DNA of 64,000 nucleotides, taken from the NCBI GenBank assembly GCA_949825045.1, contig OX463809.1, positions 8,335,501 to 8,399,500 of the forward strand. The letters are read 5' to 3'. Shown here piece by piece: positions 1 through 11,250 of the stretch. The notes under the pieces were generated by a model, which had not been told where the DNA came from, searched no databases, and worked only from the letters and a program-made list of their open reading frames with translations. The translations under genes and the position numbers were made by a program. Each line of letters starts with the position of its first letter. Position 1 is the stretch's first letter. Source of the DNA: Argyresthia goedartella. Lineage: Eukaryota > Arthropoda > Insecta > Lepidoptera > Argyresthiidae.

Positions 1-29
1 CCGCTGAATGGCTTTGTTCGATACTTGTA

Positions 30-262
30 AGGGAATTAAAACCTAAAGGGTGCTTCCCATTGACTTATAATCATGAAATTTGGCTGCAAGCAAGGTAGCA
101 CAAATAAAAAAATAAAAAATAAAATATAAATAAAAAACTAAATAAAATAAAAAGTTAAGGAAAAATCCGAAACCGTGAATTTGTGGTTTTGTCTTTTAAA
201 AAAACGTAATTTGTTCTTAACGCCTCGGTGCGCTAATCAGACTTATACTTGGCCGGTTTTGT
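30..262 (+). repeat. Decayed lepidopteran dispersed repeat (CTTGGCCG-ending family)
   Basis: The stretch contains the phrases 'gggtgcttcccattgac', 'atcatgaaatttggc', 'aaccgtgaatttgtgg' and ends with 'acttggccggttttg'. From memory these occur in this order in a repeat that is very abundant in Lepidoptera. The end resembles the last bases of the copy ending near 20910. It has no reading frame. The middle is A-rich and probably contracted. The family name and mobiliser are not known to me. Confidence 0.55.
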
Positions 263-671
263 TTTGTTATATTATTTGTTGGCCCTTAACCAGTCATCAG
301 TGCTCGAAACTATGGCCCGCGATTTACAACAATTACATTCTATGATAATTAATAAGTTTCAACTAAACTAAACTACAACTCAAACTTATACTAGGTAAAA
401 TGGATTTAACTCAGGGTTATTATCAGTTAGCATTTGAAAAATATTCTAAGAAGAATACTACGTTTCCTACTGTTAAGCAGTACCAGATGAATAGATGCCC
501 AAAGAGGTTACAGAAAATATAGTGTGAATCTTGATAAAGTGCACATAACGATATGAGTTGAAGAACATCGAAATTCATCGACAAAAAAAACTCATCCCTC
601 CCAATTTTTAAAGCTATTTTAATATTCAAATGCGCTATCTGGTAACAACTGCAAAAAATAATTATACGTTC
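263..671. other. No recognised feature
   Basis: AT-rich sequence with only short chance reading frames. I see no gene, tandem repeat or terminal repeat here. It runs up to the perfect hairpin that starts at 672. Confidence 0.5.
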
Positions 672-739
672 GGAATGGAAGGGTTTTTCATAATGAAAAA
701 GAAGCCTTTCTTTTTCATTATGAAAAACCCTTCCATTCC
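672..739. repeat. Perfect 32-bp inverted repeat (hairpin, 4-nt loop)
   Basis: Arms 672..703 and 708..739 are exact reverse complements over 32 bases, separated by the loop gcct. Each arm contains 'ggaatggaagggtttttc'. A fully matched stem this long with so short a loop is not a normal transposon terminus. It could form a cruciform, or it may be the scar of a template switch. It lies in an AT-rich stretch with no gene. Confidence 0.9.
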
Positions 740-1134
740 AACAGGTCTTTTATGGATATGCGTAAGATTGAGCCATACCTCATCAAGCTGTCTCAGTGCG
801 GGTGGATGGGCGAAGATAATAAATACTTTGGGACAAATACTGGCTATAATATATACTTTATTATTTATTTAATTCAACTAACAGAAATTCTCACAGTCAA
901 ATAAAGTTACGTTATTACATCACAAACAGATAAATTCATCAGTTTTTCGAATCACACATAGAGTGGTCTTTTATTTTTCGACTTTTGAATTATCCCCGGG
1001 GCACTTTGTCATTTGATTATATGCATCTAAATATGTTGGTTTTTTTTGTTAAGATTTAGAGATCACTACCAGCTGTCAAAGTTTTTTTTTGCCATCCATC
1101 GGTGAATTATTGCGTTTGATTTTTTACTACAAAA
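740..1134. other. No recognised feature
   Basis: AT-rich sequence between the hairpin and a short coding scrap. Reading frames are short and I recognise nothing in them. Confidence 0.45.
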
Positions 1135-1272
1135 ATGGAGATAAGAAAAGCAGAAAAGCAAAGAAAAGCTAGCGATGTTATAAAATTGTGGGAAAAAGCT
1201 AGTATACCAATTCAATTAAAAAAACATATCATCTGTAAAATTAAAAAGTATTCCAAGACTGGCAGAATCTAA
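1135..1272 (+). pseudogene. Short coding scrap, possible transposon-derived N-terminus
   Basis: An ATG opens a 45-codon frame rich in Lys and Arg, with a central stretch 'VIKLWEKASIPIQLKK'. After the stop the same style of lysine-rich peptide continues for about 17 codons. The pattern reminds me of the N-terminal region of uncharacterised proteins multiplied in insect genomes, but I cannot name a family. No splice sites or downstream exons are evident, and it is followed at once by a SINE. It could be chance. Confidence 0.25.
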
Positions 1273-1317
1273 AAAAAAGACAAGAAAAAACGTTCAGATG
1301 CATTAAAGAAAAATTAA

Positions 1318-1425
1318 CAAATATTGTCCCCACGGTGCCCCGCGATGGGCCTCACCGGGACTCGAACCCAGGACCATTGGCTTCGTAGGCAGGGTCACTG
1401 CAGACTCGGCTATTCGGGTCGTCGC
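1318..1425 (-). mobile_element. tRNA-derived SINE head, minus strand
   Basis: Read on the minus strand, this closely matches the SINE head at 7541: 'gacgacccgaatagccgag' then 'gggttcgagtcccgg'. The B box is intact. The A box carries changes relative to the copy at 7552. The 3' body of the family is not obvious upstream of 1318, so this is a head fragment. It is a dispersed retroelement, not a functional tRNA gene. Confidence 0.7.
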
Positions 1426-1742
1426 ATATTCTAATTGTAAATGGACTATACCGTACCTATATTTATAGTACAATCCTCTAACTAGAAGGTAAGAAGTGAA
1501 TCGTTTTAAATGGTCTGTTGAATTATATGCTTTGATCCTTTGTGTTTGCAAGAAGAGAGTCCTTCGAAGCGGAAGTTACTAAATGGAGAACTCTAAACGT
1601 CTACGGACACCAAAGAGTGCACTGGACTGAAATCGAAGAAAGATTGTTGATTTACTGCCTGCAATAAAGCTCTCTCACTCTCTTTCTCTCCCTGTCTTTC
1701 TCTAAGTAGCGATAGCAGTTCCCTAAACTGCAGATAACTAAA

Positions 1743-2240
1743 GGGTGTAACAGAAAGGTGTAGTAATTTTTAAGGACTAGTATTTAATCGTACAGCAAAA
1801 ATACAGATTTTCACAGCAAAGAAGGATCAGCAAAACACATTTATGTTTTAAGTATTTTTGTTTTTATTACATGTTCAACCTAATACGAAGGATAAAGGGG
1901 GCTTCTTTTCGCTCACACCCTTTACCCTTCACCTAAGATACCGCAGTATTTAGCCCTGATATTTGCTGTGAAAATCAGTATTATTGATGTGCAGTTTAAT
2001 ACTTCCCATTTTTAATGGGTTGTATGGACATCATTCAGACTAACTTTTACTACACACCGATTTGATCAGATATAATTTCTTTTTCATTGCAGCAGCCGTT
2101 TAAGTCCGGGCGGTCAGCTGATTTGTATGGAGAAATGAAAAATAAAGCTGCTCTGATCAAATCGGTTTTCTAGAGAAAGTTGCTCAGAATGATGTCCCTA
2201 AAAACCCCTTAAAATATGACTAAACTTTTCTGTTACAACC
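1743..2240. mobile_element. Candidate TIR element with imperfect arms
   Basis: The left end 'gtgtaacagaaaggt' followed by 'tagtaatttttaagg' is mirrored on the right (2203..2238) as an inverted, diverged copy reading 'ttgtaacagaaaagttt' on the minus strand. A related piece lies near 20405..20460, sharing 'gggacatcattct'. The interior (1850..1960) carries the 'cctaatacgaaggataaag' core of the 9-bp-TSD family described at 11992. No coding region and no clear target duplication were found. Confidence 0.4.
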
Positions 2241-2244
2241 TGTA

Positions 2245-2512
2245 TACAAGGTGACATTTAATTAGCTGACCATATTTTGGGCAATAATAGTACTCATCAT
2301 TATGAATAACTTCCCCCAAGAAACATATGGTCGCAAATGGAAAAAAAAAATGTCCCACAGTACATTGACCCGATCAGCTGATTACAAGATGCTATAGGGA
2401 ACCCATATTTTTTTCGTTTGCGACCATGTTTCTTGGGAAAATTTGTTAATAATGAAGGTAAACTATCTTCCCTAAAATATGGTCAGCTAATTAAATGTCA
2501 ACTTATATAAGC
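2245..2512. mobile_element. Foldback/MITE with about 90-bp inverted arms
   Basis: Left arm about 2248..2340 and right arm about 2418..2510 are inverted copies with few mismatches. Both begin 'tgacatttaattagctgacc' and both contain 'ccaagaaacat' followed by 'ggtcgcaaa'. Fragments of the same arm recur at 55926..55965 and 63845..63890, so this is a dispersed family. It is noncoding. No convincing target duplication was found. Confidence 0.6.
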
Positions 2513-2959
2513 TACAACAGGTGTAAGCGTTCGTAACTATTGATAATGAGGGTGTATTAATATAAACAATGAGGGTTAAAACGGCATTTCCTATTTCGCG
2601 GTGAATCGCCTCCAGAAATACGGAAAAATGAAATAACGCAAACAATTTGCAATTGATTTTGGCGTTTCAATATTAATCGCCGAGTCAGGGGAGCCTTTTC
2701 TTTGCCTCGTGATGATTTTCTAGATAGACGTTTTTGCTTTCGGACAAGGCCCCCCTCTCCCCCTTAGAATATGAAATAAATCATAGAAGGAGTGTAAACA
2801 ATAGGAATTCTATCTCTAGTTTGTTTATACCGTTTTCTCTCTCTCTTTTCACCTCGTAGTAGGAATATGTGAGACCAAAAGCTATTTTCTGCTTCTATTT
2901 TTAGCGTGGGGCCTTGGCCACAACTAACCAAGGGGAGGTAACCCAATCTCCTTGTCGCT

Positions 2960-3145
2960 AGGTATATATCTAAACTAGGATTTTTTATTCGAGGCAAGAA
3001 ATGTAAACAAACAACTGTCATTTCCCAGTACAAAAAGTATAATATGAATGTCAAAGTGAACGGTTTTGTTCTAGAAAATGACAGTTGTTTGTTTACACTT
3101 CTGGCCTCAAATTAAAAATCGCAGTATAGATAGATATCAACCATA
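2960..3145. repeat. Foldback repeat, about 47-bp arms
   Basis: Arms 2979..3025 and 3074..3120 are inverted copies with only a few mismatches and share 'gtaaacaaacaactgtcat'. The spacer is about 48 bp. Similarity appears to continue weakly outward on both sides. Noncoding; likely a short foldback element or the remains of one. Confidence 0.6.
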
Positions 3146-3257
3146 GAATAGCAGAATTTTACCTTATTCGTAAGTATGTTACAAACTCTGTGGTAGCCAC
3201 GATTCGCAAGTGTATGGATTTTTTATACGTAAGAGCCAGATCATATTATTATTACTA

Positions 3258-3325
3258 GCTGATGCCCGCAACTTTATCTGCGTGTTCCTAGGAAGTATCA
3301 TTTATCGAGATAACTTTACCCTCCT
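3258..3325 (+). repeat. Fragment of lepidopteran ACTAGCTGATGCCCGC repeat
   Basis: The phrase 'actagctgatgcccgcaac' followed by 'tgcgtgttcct' is, from memory, the start of a very common lepidopteran dispersed repeat. Only the first 60 or so bases are present. It directly abuts the microsatellite tail of the minus-strand LINE. Confidence 0.4.
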
Positions 3326-3947
3326 TAGATAGATAGATAGATAGATAATTCATTTATTCATTGTTCGGTACAAACACAAAAAAAATATTGGGTATTAACA
3401 TATTACAAACCACACAAAATTAATTATGACAAAAAACATCAAAGTAATTAAATAAAACAATGAAAATAATTATAATTAACACAGCAAAAATATGGAAATT
3501 AAGGATCACTATGTGGCACCGTGACTGTACCGCGACAATGAAATGGCCCTGACTCAGCAATGTCACAGACGAATCTGTGACGCTGATATTCTGCCAGAGC
3601 CAAAGCGGACGAGACAGCAATAGGCTTAAGTACACAAAATACACAAATTATTACAGCAAATAAATAAAATTTAAAAAATTAAATAAAATATTAAAATCTA
3701 CTAATATGGAATTGAATTAATTATTGCAATTGAATTTGAATTTAAATTGAATTAATAATGCATAGAATAGTATCGGAATTGTGTGATTTAAATTAGATGA
3801 AATTTCAGAATTGTATAATATGAATAGAAAAAGGATAATAAAATGTCAATGATTATGTCGTATGGTATAGTCAAAAAAAATAAAAAAGAACGAATTTTGT
3901 GAGGTAGGAGATTTCTTCAGGTTATAACCGAGGGCATTACAGTTATT

Positions 3948-6789
3948 TTAAAGTGCTGCCTCCTCAGCCTTCTGCTGCAGTATTAGAAACCTTCTAAAGG
4001 CACTTCTGAAACCAGCCTTACTATTTAGCAATCGAAGGGGTGGTGGGATGTTATTCCAGCACTTTGTGGCACGGTATTTAAAACTGCCACGGAAAGCTGC
4101 ACTTTTGTGTCGAGGCATTGAGAGGAGAGGAGCGACTCTCTGGGACAGACACCAGGTGAGTTTATCATAAAGATAAAGCGGTGTTCGCGTCCGGACAACC
4201 TCAAAAAGCAACATTGAATAATAAAGATTTTGTCTAGCTTTCATTCGTAAAATGTTTGCCTTATTTAAAAAAGGAGTGACGCGCGTTCGAGGAGGAATCA
4301 CGAAGCAGAACCTGGCACAGGCGTTTTGTACTCTTTGTATGAGTTTTTGCGTTTTCTCAAACAGACACGATCCATATACCGTAATACCGTAGTTTAGCTT
4401 GGAAAGCACTAAGGCTTCAATTAATAGTATTCGCAGGTCAACGCTGAGAAGATCCCGGATTCTATACAGAACTTTAAGTCTATAAAAGCAGTTTCTAACT
4501 ACCACAAGAACATGTCCCTCAAATCGTAGTTGATCATCCATAAGAAGACCAAGGTTTCGAGCCTCGCGGACCCGTGTGATAGCGATTCCATTAACTAGAA
4601 CTTGTGGATCATGCATCGTTACATCCTTTATCTGAGTTTTTGAGCCCATTATCATACACTTCGACTTATTTGGGTTGAGGACTAAAGTGTTATCAGAGGA
4701 CCACTGCGATATGCGGTCCAGATCCTCATTTAAAGCTTCCACCCCTATACAGGGATCATTGTCTACCGAGACATAAATTTGCAGATCATCAGCATACAAA
4801 TGATAATTACTGTTAATTATGCATCTAGTGATATCAGCACTGTATATTATAAACAGAAGCGGTCCAAGTATGGATCCTTGTGGGACTCCTCTATCCAGGG
4901 TAGCCAGCCGCGACTGCAACTGAGATCCATCAGCTTTGTCCAGCACCACCCGTTGGCTCCGAGTGCAAAGATAGCTATTAAACCAGTTTATGGTGGAAAC
5001 GTCAAAGCCATAGAAAGCCAGCTTAGACAGTAAAAGAGGGATGTTTAGAGCATCGAAAGCCCTGGAAAAATCCAGGAGAGCCAGTACGGTGCCCCTGCCT
5101 TGATCCTGAGAAGACAAGATATTATCCACAACGTCCAACAGTGCTGATGTAGTACTACGCCCCTTTCTAAACCCAGATTGACGCTGAGGCAGTACATGTC
5201 TATTCTCACAGTACTTATAGACCTGGTTGTATATTACTCGTTCCAGAACTTTCGATAGGTACGGTAAGATACTTATCGCCCGAAGGTCACCAATATTAAC
5301 CGGATTGTCTATTTTAGGGATGGGACGGACAAAAGCAGTCTTCCATTGAGCAGGGAAAGTGGAAGAGATTATGGACTTATTAACTATAGCAGTTATCACT
5401 TTAAGAGTACGAGGCAAGGTCAGCAAGATCATATCTTCAGTTATCCCATCTGCGCCTCTTGCATTTGAGCTCAAAGAAAGGATCGTTTTGGCTATATAGT
5501 TCTCATCCACTTGTTCCAATGAGAACTCAGCACTACTGAATCTATTGAATTCAAAATGTTTTAGAAGTGACAGGGAGACCGTACTAGCGCCAGGAACATT
5601 TAAAAAGTTAGCGTTAATTTCATCAGGGTCGCTAAAATGTTCAGGCAAATCATATTTATTTTTAAAATTTGGTAGAATGGTGCCCTTAAGGTTTTTCCAC
5701 AATTTTTTTGAATTATTAACATACTTGTTGATATTCTGTTCAAAATATGCCTTCTTCTCACCATATACAGCTACGTTAACCAGATGCTTTAGGTACTTAT
5801 AATACTCCCTATCATGTTCTAATTTTGATTTCCGCAAACGAGCATGCGCTTGATCACGCAACCTCATCATCAATAGTATGTTGCTAGTAAGCCATGGTGT
5901 GGGTTTGCCCCTGATCCTAGTCCTATTCAAAGGAGCATGTTTATCATACAATACTAGGAGGTGCCTGCTGAAACGTTCAACCATTTCATCAACTGATGGG
6001 CATGACATAATATCCTCCTCCCAATTAACCAAATTAACATCGGAATTAAAATCAGAAAAAAATATTTTACTAATAGGCCTTACCATACTATACCGCGTCT
6101 GAATTTTTTCCTTTTTGATTTTCAACGTTACCATAACCATTACATGGCCCTGCTGAGGAATGTTTAGTAAAGAGACGTTTAATACAGACGCATTTGTGCA
6201 GAAAAGGTCAAGCAGTGTAGCACTATGAGATGTGAAGTGCGTCGGCTCAGAGACAACATTTATTATATTCATGCTTCTAAGGAAATCATTCAGACGTAGC
6301 GTGGCACTGTCAGCGGTATCCATAATATCTATATTGAAATCACCCAAAAGCACTATCTTATCGTAATGAGAGAAGGCTGTAATAGAATCCGTCAAGGCGT
6401 CGAGTAAATCGTCAACCTTAACCCATTCCGGGCGATAAGCAGTGCCAATTATAACTCTAGTCGACTTGACATTTATAGAAATCCACATTTGTTCAATGTG
6501 AGTGGCTGGAGCCGGGTGTGAACACGCGCGCACAGCCACCCCGCATCGAACATAAAAACCTACTCCCCCCCCCCAGCCCGCGCCTTATGTGTAGCGGACG
6601 CGGCGCATGTCTTAATCTATAACCCGGTACCTTTGGCGCGTTACCTTCCTGACCAGCCATGAGCCAGGTCTCATTTATAGCGATAACATCGGGCATCTCC
6701 CTCATTAGGGCACCCATAAATTCATCGTGGTTTGTACCGAGTGAGCCCGCGTTAAAGAAGCCAACTTTCAAAAGTTTACAGTTAACCAT
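3948..6789 (-). pseudogene. LINE ORF2: APE endonuclease and reverse transcriptase, one frameshift
   Basis: The N-terminal piece (6789..6493) carries endonuclease motifs FFNAGSLG and INETW. The main 863-codon frame (6539..3948) continues with GDFNIDI, then RT motifs including GADGITEDM, LLDFSRAFDAL, VPQGSILGPLLF and the catalytic YADD. The SDH signature expected late in the endonuclease is not seen; 'QQGHVMV' stands there, so nicking activity is doubtful. The two frames overlap across ten consecutive C (G on the coding strand), so a one-base length error explains the break. ORF2 normally makes the nick and primes reverse transcription in ribonucleoprotein with ORF1 protein. Confidence 0.8.
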
Positions 6790-7122
6790 CGTGCGAGACA
6801 GTCGTCAGAGTGATAAAAACGTTTGCAAAAAGATAGGTACGCGGTGACGGAAATATATAAATACAACTTATCAAATAGGGTAACAGGGACATATAAACCG
6901 GTTGCTCGTCAAACATTGTCGCGCATTCACAGAGCCACATAGCAAACCTACCGATACATGTGCAATCGCATAATCTCGATTGAATAATCAAAATTATCAG
7001 AATCATTTTTAGATCAGCACAAATAAATAGATCACATTGAATACATGCAAGAAACAGACAAGAGAATAAAAGCGAGGCCAGTAGTAGACGGCAACAGTAC
7101 TTGGTATTTACAAGGTTTAGGC

Positions 7123-7385
7123 TTATTGCACCGAACTCACAGGAACCCCAAAAACTTTCTCAAGGTCACTTTCGGTTTTAATAGGAAAACCTTTAGCGCC
7201 AACGTGATGTCTCGCATAGACTCGACCCTCGTTGGTCCAGACAAACCTCCACTTCAGGTCGTCGCCTAGCTTTCGCGCTTTGCCAAACAGAGTCCTGTTG
7301 AGCTTCGACAGCCTCTCGTTGACGAAGAGTTTCATGGGGTCATGGGGCGGTAGGCCAAGGTCTGCAGTGGTGGAGTCGGATAAAA
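7123..7385 (-). pseudogene. LINE ORF1 C-terminal remnant
   Basis: The frame reads 'KLFVNERLSKLNRTLFGKAR' followed by a 'KWRFVWTNEGRVYAR' motif and 'SDLEKVFG'. This arrangement is typical of the C-terminal domain of insect LINE ORF1 proteins, which resembles the baculovirus FP C-terminal domain. The N-terminal part is absent. It lies upstream of ORF2 in the same orientation, with about 330 bp between, and belongs to the element at 3326..7385. It would have bound element RNA. Confidence 0.6.
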
Positions 7386-7540
7386 AGTATCATATATTAT
7401 GTTAATCTTATTCGTAAACTGTCTATGCGCTTAATTTCATTCAAATCCGTTCTGCAGCTTTATCGTGACTGAGACACAAACAAACATCCAAACATCGCCA
7501 ATTTCACTTTTATAATATTGGTTGAATTATTCATATCACT

Positions 7541-7795
7541 GACGACCCGAATGGCCGAGTCGGCAGTGACCCTGCCTACGACGCCAAGGGTCCCGGGTTC
7601 GAGTCCCGGTGGGGGCAAATATTTGTTTGATGAGCACGGATGTTTGTACCATAGTCATGGTTATTTATCTATCTAAGTATAATATTTATCTACCTATATA
7701 TAAGTATGTGTATCGTTGTCTAGTAAGACAGCGATACACATAAGGGAATCGTAGTTTGGGGCTAGATCAATGTGTGTAAATAGTGTCCAAGGTGT
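7541..7795 (+). mobile_element. tRNA-derived SINE, plus strand
   Basis: The head has a good internal RNA polymerase III promoter: A box tggccgagtcg at 7552..7562 and B box ggttcgagtcc at 7596..7606. The body continues with 'gtcatggttatttatctatc' and 'gtttggggctagatcaatgt'. A second copy lies at 30474 and a minus-strand head at 1318. The tRNA-like head is followed by unrelated sequence with no CCA end or anticodon-arm logic, so it is a SINE, not a tRNA gene. Confidence 0.8.
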
Positions 7796-7914
7796 TCAGC
7801 CAGTTCACACTAAGGCGGACTGAGAGTTTACCTGGATCCGGCAAGGTGTCAGATTAAAACAAATTAAATATAATGTTTGATCCGACAGCTTAATCGGAAC
7901 GCCTAGTTGGGCTT

Positions 7915-9105
7915 GTGTATCTAGGTCCACGACCCTATGATGCTGGAAAAAAAGCCGCCCAAACTGCAATTGTATCTAGTTCCGGGGTTTTTAATGACAT
8001 AGAGATGTTTTAATACCCAGATGGTTTGGATAAAATCGATTGTATATTAATCCTTTTGCATCAATCAATAACCATACATTTGATAATAACCCTGATATAT
8101 ATATTTTTGTAGAAAAACTTGTCTTTATGGTTGTAAGTAATTCATATGTTAGCCCCGCCCGCATACTTCCACACTTTCTAAATTTCATTTGTGCCAGAAA
8201 GAGATAGAACGCCCTTACTTTCCTACGGTATTACCGTTCCTTTTCGGACAGCAAACACCCCAGAAGGTTTTGAAAAGTGTCCAAATTAAGATGCTTCTAA
8301 TATAGTGAATATGGACCTAGGAAAAGTGTTCAATGATTACATCTGATAATTGAGCTACTGCTCAATAAGTAAGAAATAATAAACTTAAGTTATAAAAATT
8401 ATTATTGTGAATTATTTCAAATATGTTTTATGTTGCATCATGAAGCATCTTAACTTGGCTAACTTTCAAACATTTAGGGACTTTTTATACTCTGAAAAGG
8501 AACGATACTATCGTAGGAAAGCGAGGGACTGTGCTATAAATAACAAATAATTCTGTCCCTTACTTTCTTACGGTATTACTATTGCCATTAATTTTCGAAG
8601 AGTAAACAGTCCTTAGCTTTGTAAAAATTGGCCAAGATAAGATGCTTCTTATGTAGTTAATACTCGTATGTACCTAAGAAAAGAATTGATACTAAGTGAA
8701 TAAAAGTATTATACAAGCTGGTTGTTTGTTTTTTGTTTTCTGCGGATATGGATTTACCATTTCATTGTTTTGTCTAACGGTACTTTTTCTTTAAACAATA
8801 AAACCCCTCAAATTCCGTGGACTCAAATACAATTCCTCTATGGGTGGCATTTTGTTTTAGATGAAAGGACCGTGGTCTTAGAAACACATACCCATAGGTG
8901 CGGAGTTATACAAGGTTTTAATTTTTTTTTTAAATATAGCACCGATTTTATCCATTGGATGGGTATTAATTGATGCAAAAGGATTTATAATAGATTTTTA
9001 TCCCAAACCATCTGACTATTGTCTCAACTCTACAAAAATCCTAGCTACAATTGCAGTATGGGCGGCTTTATTTCCAACATCAAAGGGCCGTGGAACTAGA
9101 TACAC
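7915..9105. repeat. Inverted and tandem repeat cluster
   Basis: 7915..8070 is mirrored by 8968..9105: 'gtgtatctaggtccacgac' against the inverse of 'ggccgtggaactagataca', and 'gatgcaaaaggatttat' at the other end. A second plus-oriented unit sits at about 8760..8960, tandem to the last. Between the arms a different motif occurs three times: 8212..8298 (+), 8443..8528 (-) and 8557..8650 (+), each with 'ttactttcctacggtatta' or similar at one end and 'aagatgcttct' at the other. No coding signal. Probably nested foldback elements. Confidence 0.5.
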
Positions 9106-10978
9106 ATACCCGTCGACGTCGAGTCATTCTATGTTTGTCATTCTAATTAAATGAAAAACTTGTTATTTTGTATTTTTTAAAGTACAAAGTGAAAGAAAAT
9201 ATACCTTTTTGGCATCTATTCGTTGTCCGTCCGTCCTACCGTTTTTATTTTTTCTGTCTTACACCCTTTTTATCAGAAATACGTGATGGAATCAAGTTGA
9301 AATTGATATAAATTACTCAAAATACAAACTTCCAAATCAATCAAAAGATATGTCGCAATATTGCCGCATATTTCAACACTCTTTAGGGAATCAATGTATT
9401 CCATGGTTATTTTCCAAGAACCAAAAATCATGACATTTAGTAAGAAGAATACAATAAATACAAGTCAAGTAAATACAAAAATAGGAAATCCTTAAATTCG
9501 GAGTTACACCACGAAAAAACGAGATCAAGTAGGGGGCATTGTGTTTTTAACACCACACCCACTTTATTGATTTGTTTCTCACAGTATCTCAATGTATGGG
9601 ACATTGAATACATAAATTTGCTGCGATTTTAATGTAAACAGGCATTGAAATACAAGCCAATATGAAAATCGGATCCGGCAAAACTGTCGGGCCGATATAG
9701 TGTGAACTGCCTAACACGGCAGTGTGTCGCGCCAAGTTCGATTATAAATAAGAGTAGACATTAGCCAGGCATACACGCACGGATTGCCCGGCAGGTACCG
9801 CGTGGATCTGCCCGCCAGTCGTGACCGCGGGCAAAACCGTACATGAATGGCATGAAACGGGCACGGATATGCCTGGCGGGCAGACCTGTAGGGTACATCC
9901 GGGCATTAGTGCTACTCTTCGTACGCAAGACGTAAATTCATATCGAGATGACATTGAAGACAATTACAAGGCAATCACAAGTTAGATTTGGTACTCCCGA
10001 CATGAATTCGATTACGATTGTATTGAGCTTGTTTAGCGTTACGTTTTTTTGGCAACTTGTGTTGCATGTGAGTGATTTTTGACAGTTACTCTGCGAAAGA
10101 GTGCATGAAAGACATTTGGAAAAAACAAAGTGTCAAAAAAAATCTTGCCCTCACCGGTATTTATAAATAAAATTTATAAATACTAGGTCTAGTTTTTTCC
10201 CGCAGAGTTCTGCAACTCGGCCCTCAAACCGCCAGATGGAGTTGTTGGTGGAAAACCCGGAGATAACCCCAGGGATTGCCAGGGATCTACTTAATACCGC
10301 CCAAGGAAGAGCGAACACTCAAGAGAAATGGGCATTCGACCCTAAATGCGGTCGGATGGTCTTGAAAAGAAGGGCCCGGCTGGTGTAAAGTAAATAAAAT
10401 TTTAAAGTTTGGCTGCTAAATTAAAAGCCCCGTAAGATCACTTGCCCCCAAGATTACCCATCAACCTTATTTTTTATAATCTAGGTGCAATAATACTGTT
10501 TTTTTTTCATATTTTAGTACTGGACAGAAAAGAGGAAGAAGAACAAAGATGCGCACTGGTGGCGAGCCTAGCGATCCGTCACCAAAATTTTCCGACCTGT
10601 AGCAGAGGATGGTGGCGGTCATGGGTGGCAAAGAGTTTGCCACTGATATATTTAAAGGTTAACTTTGATTACCCATAAGAAACTGGGGGTTTTTATTTTC
10701 TAGTTTGTAAGTGTTTATAAAGTGGTGGTAAAATTATTATTCTACTGTATGTCCATGTTATTATAAAGATAAATACTTCTTAAATTTACATTTCTTTTTA
10801 TTGAAAAACTTTGAAATACTTGAAATCTTTATCTTCACTTAACTATTGACAAAATATACAGAATTACTTCAGTGAGAGGCCCAAAGTTGTTGGACCAGTT
10901 GTGCCCGAGCTGCCAGTCCCCCTGCAACTCTTCATTGCCCTAGGCTGGTGCCAGTCCCCCCTGCAACTCCTCGTTGGC
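9106..10978. other. No recognised gene
   Basis: Only short frames occur. A GC-richer patch at 9660..9960 has CG-rich phrases such as 'gtaccgcgtggatctgcccg' but no recognisable protein. A second patch at 10190..10390 reads open on the plus strand for some distance, but I cannot assign it. The 78-codon frame at 10442..10678 shows no domain that I recognise. Confidence 0.4.
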
Positions 10979-11250
10979 TTAGTCCGTGCCTATCACTAGG
11001 TGTGCCTTGTCGCACATGTGAAGCACAACACATGCGTTTATTATATTAGCTGCCTTGTAAGGGTGGTAGTAGAGAACCCTGAGGGCCAAGGAGACACCTC
11101 CACCTCGCTTTAGGTACTCCAATGGCCCGTTCCACCGTGCTACGTGCTGTGCACAATTTTTTGTAAAATTTTCCTCCGGAGAGCCAGCTTGAGCATCCAC
11201 AATAGGGGTCATCATTAGCTCCCTTTTTGCATAACCAGATTCACCTCAAA
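10979..11250 (-). pseudogene. PIF/Harbinger transposase C-terminal fragment
   Basis: The minus-strand frame begins with a GESGYAKRELMMTPIVDAQ stretch, matching the GDSGY..LMTP block of PIF/Harbinger (HARBI1-like) DDE transposases. It continues through a degraded central part to 'RVLYYHPYKAANIINACVVL', matching the conserved 'RVLHY.P.K....IN.CCVLHN' end of the family. The region where the catalytic Glu would sit (VER..G.LK) reads 'VARWNGPLEYLK', so the active site is lost. No N-terminal part is nearby. A dead fragment. Confidence 0.6.

Larger units (their letters stand above)
3326..7385 (-). mobile_element. LINE (CR1/Jockey group), 5' truncated
   Basis: Transcribed on the minus strand, the element runs from an ORF1 C-terminal remnant near 7385, through an APE endonuclease plus reverse transcriptase ORF (6789 to 3948), to a 3' UTR ending in 'aataaatgaattatc' and a (TATC)n tail at 3327..3346. 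The ORF2 region is nearly complete, with one frameshift in a run of ten C (6565..6574). The 5' end of ORF1 is missing, as expected of incomplete target-primed reverse transcription. CR1/Jockey group is judged from YADD-type motifs by eye only. Confidence 0.8.

Noticed and set aside
7552..7606. Functional tRNA gene with A and B boxes
   Set aside because: The head continues into a repeated non-tRNA body and has two further copies in the window; it is a SINE.
9742..9963. 73-codon minus-strand frame in a GC-richer patch as a gene
   Set aside because: No start context, domain or splice support; composition alone explains the open frame.
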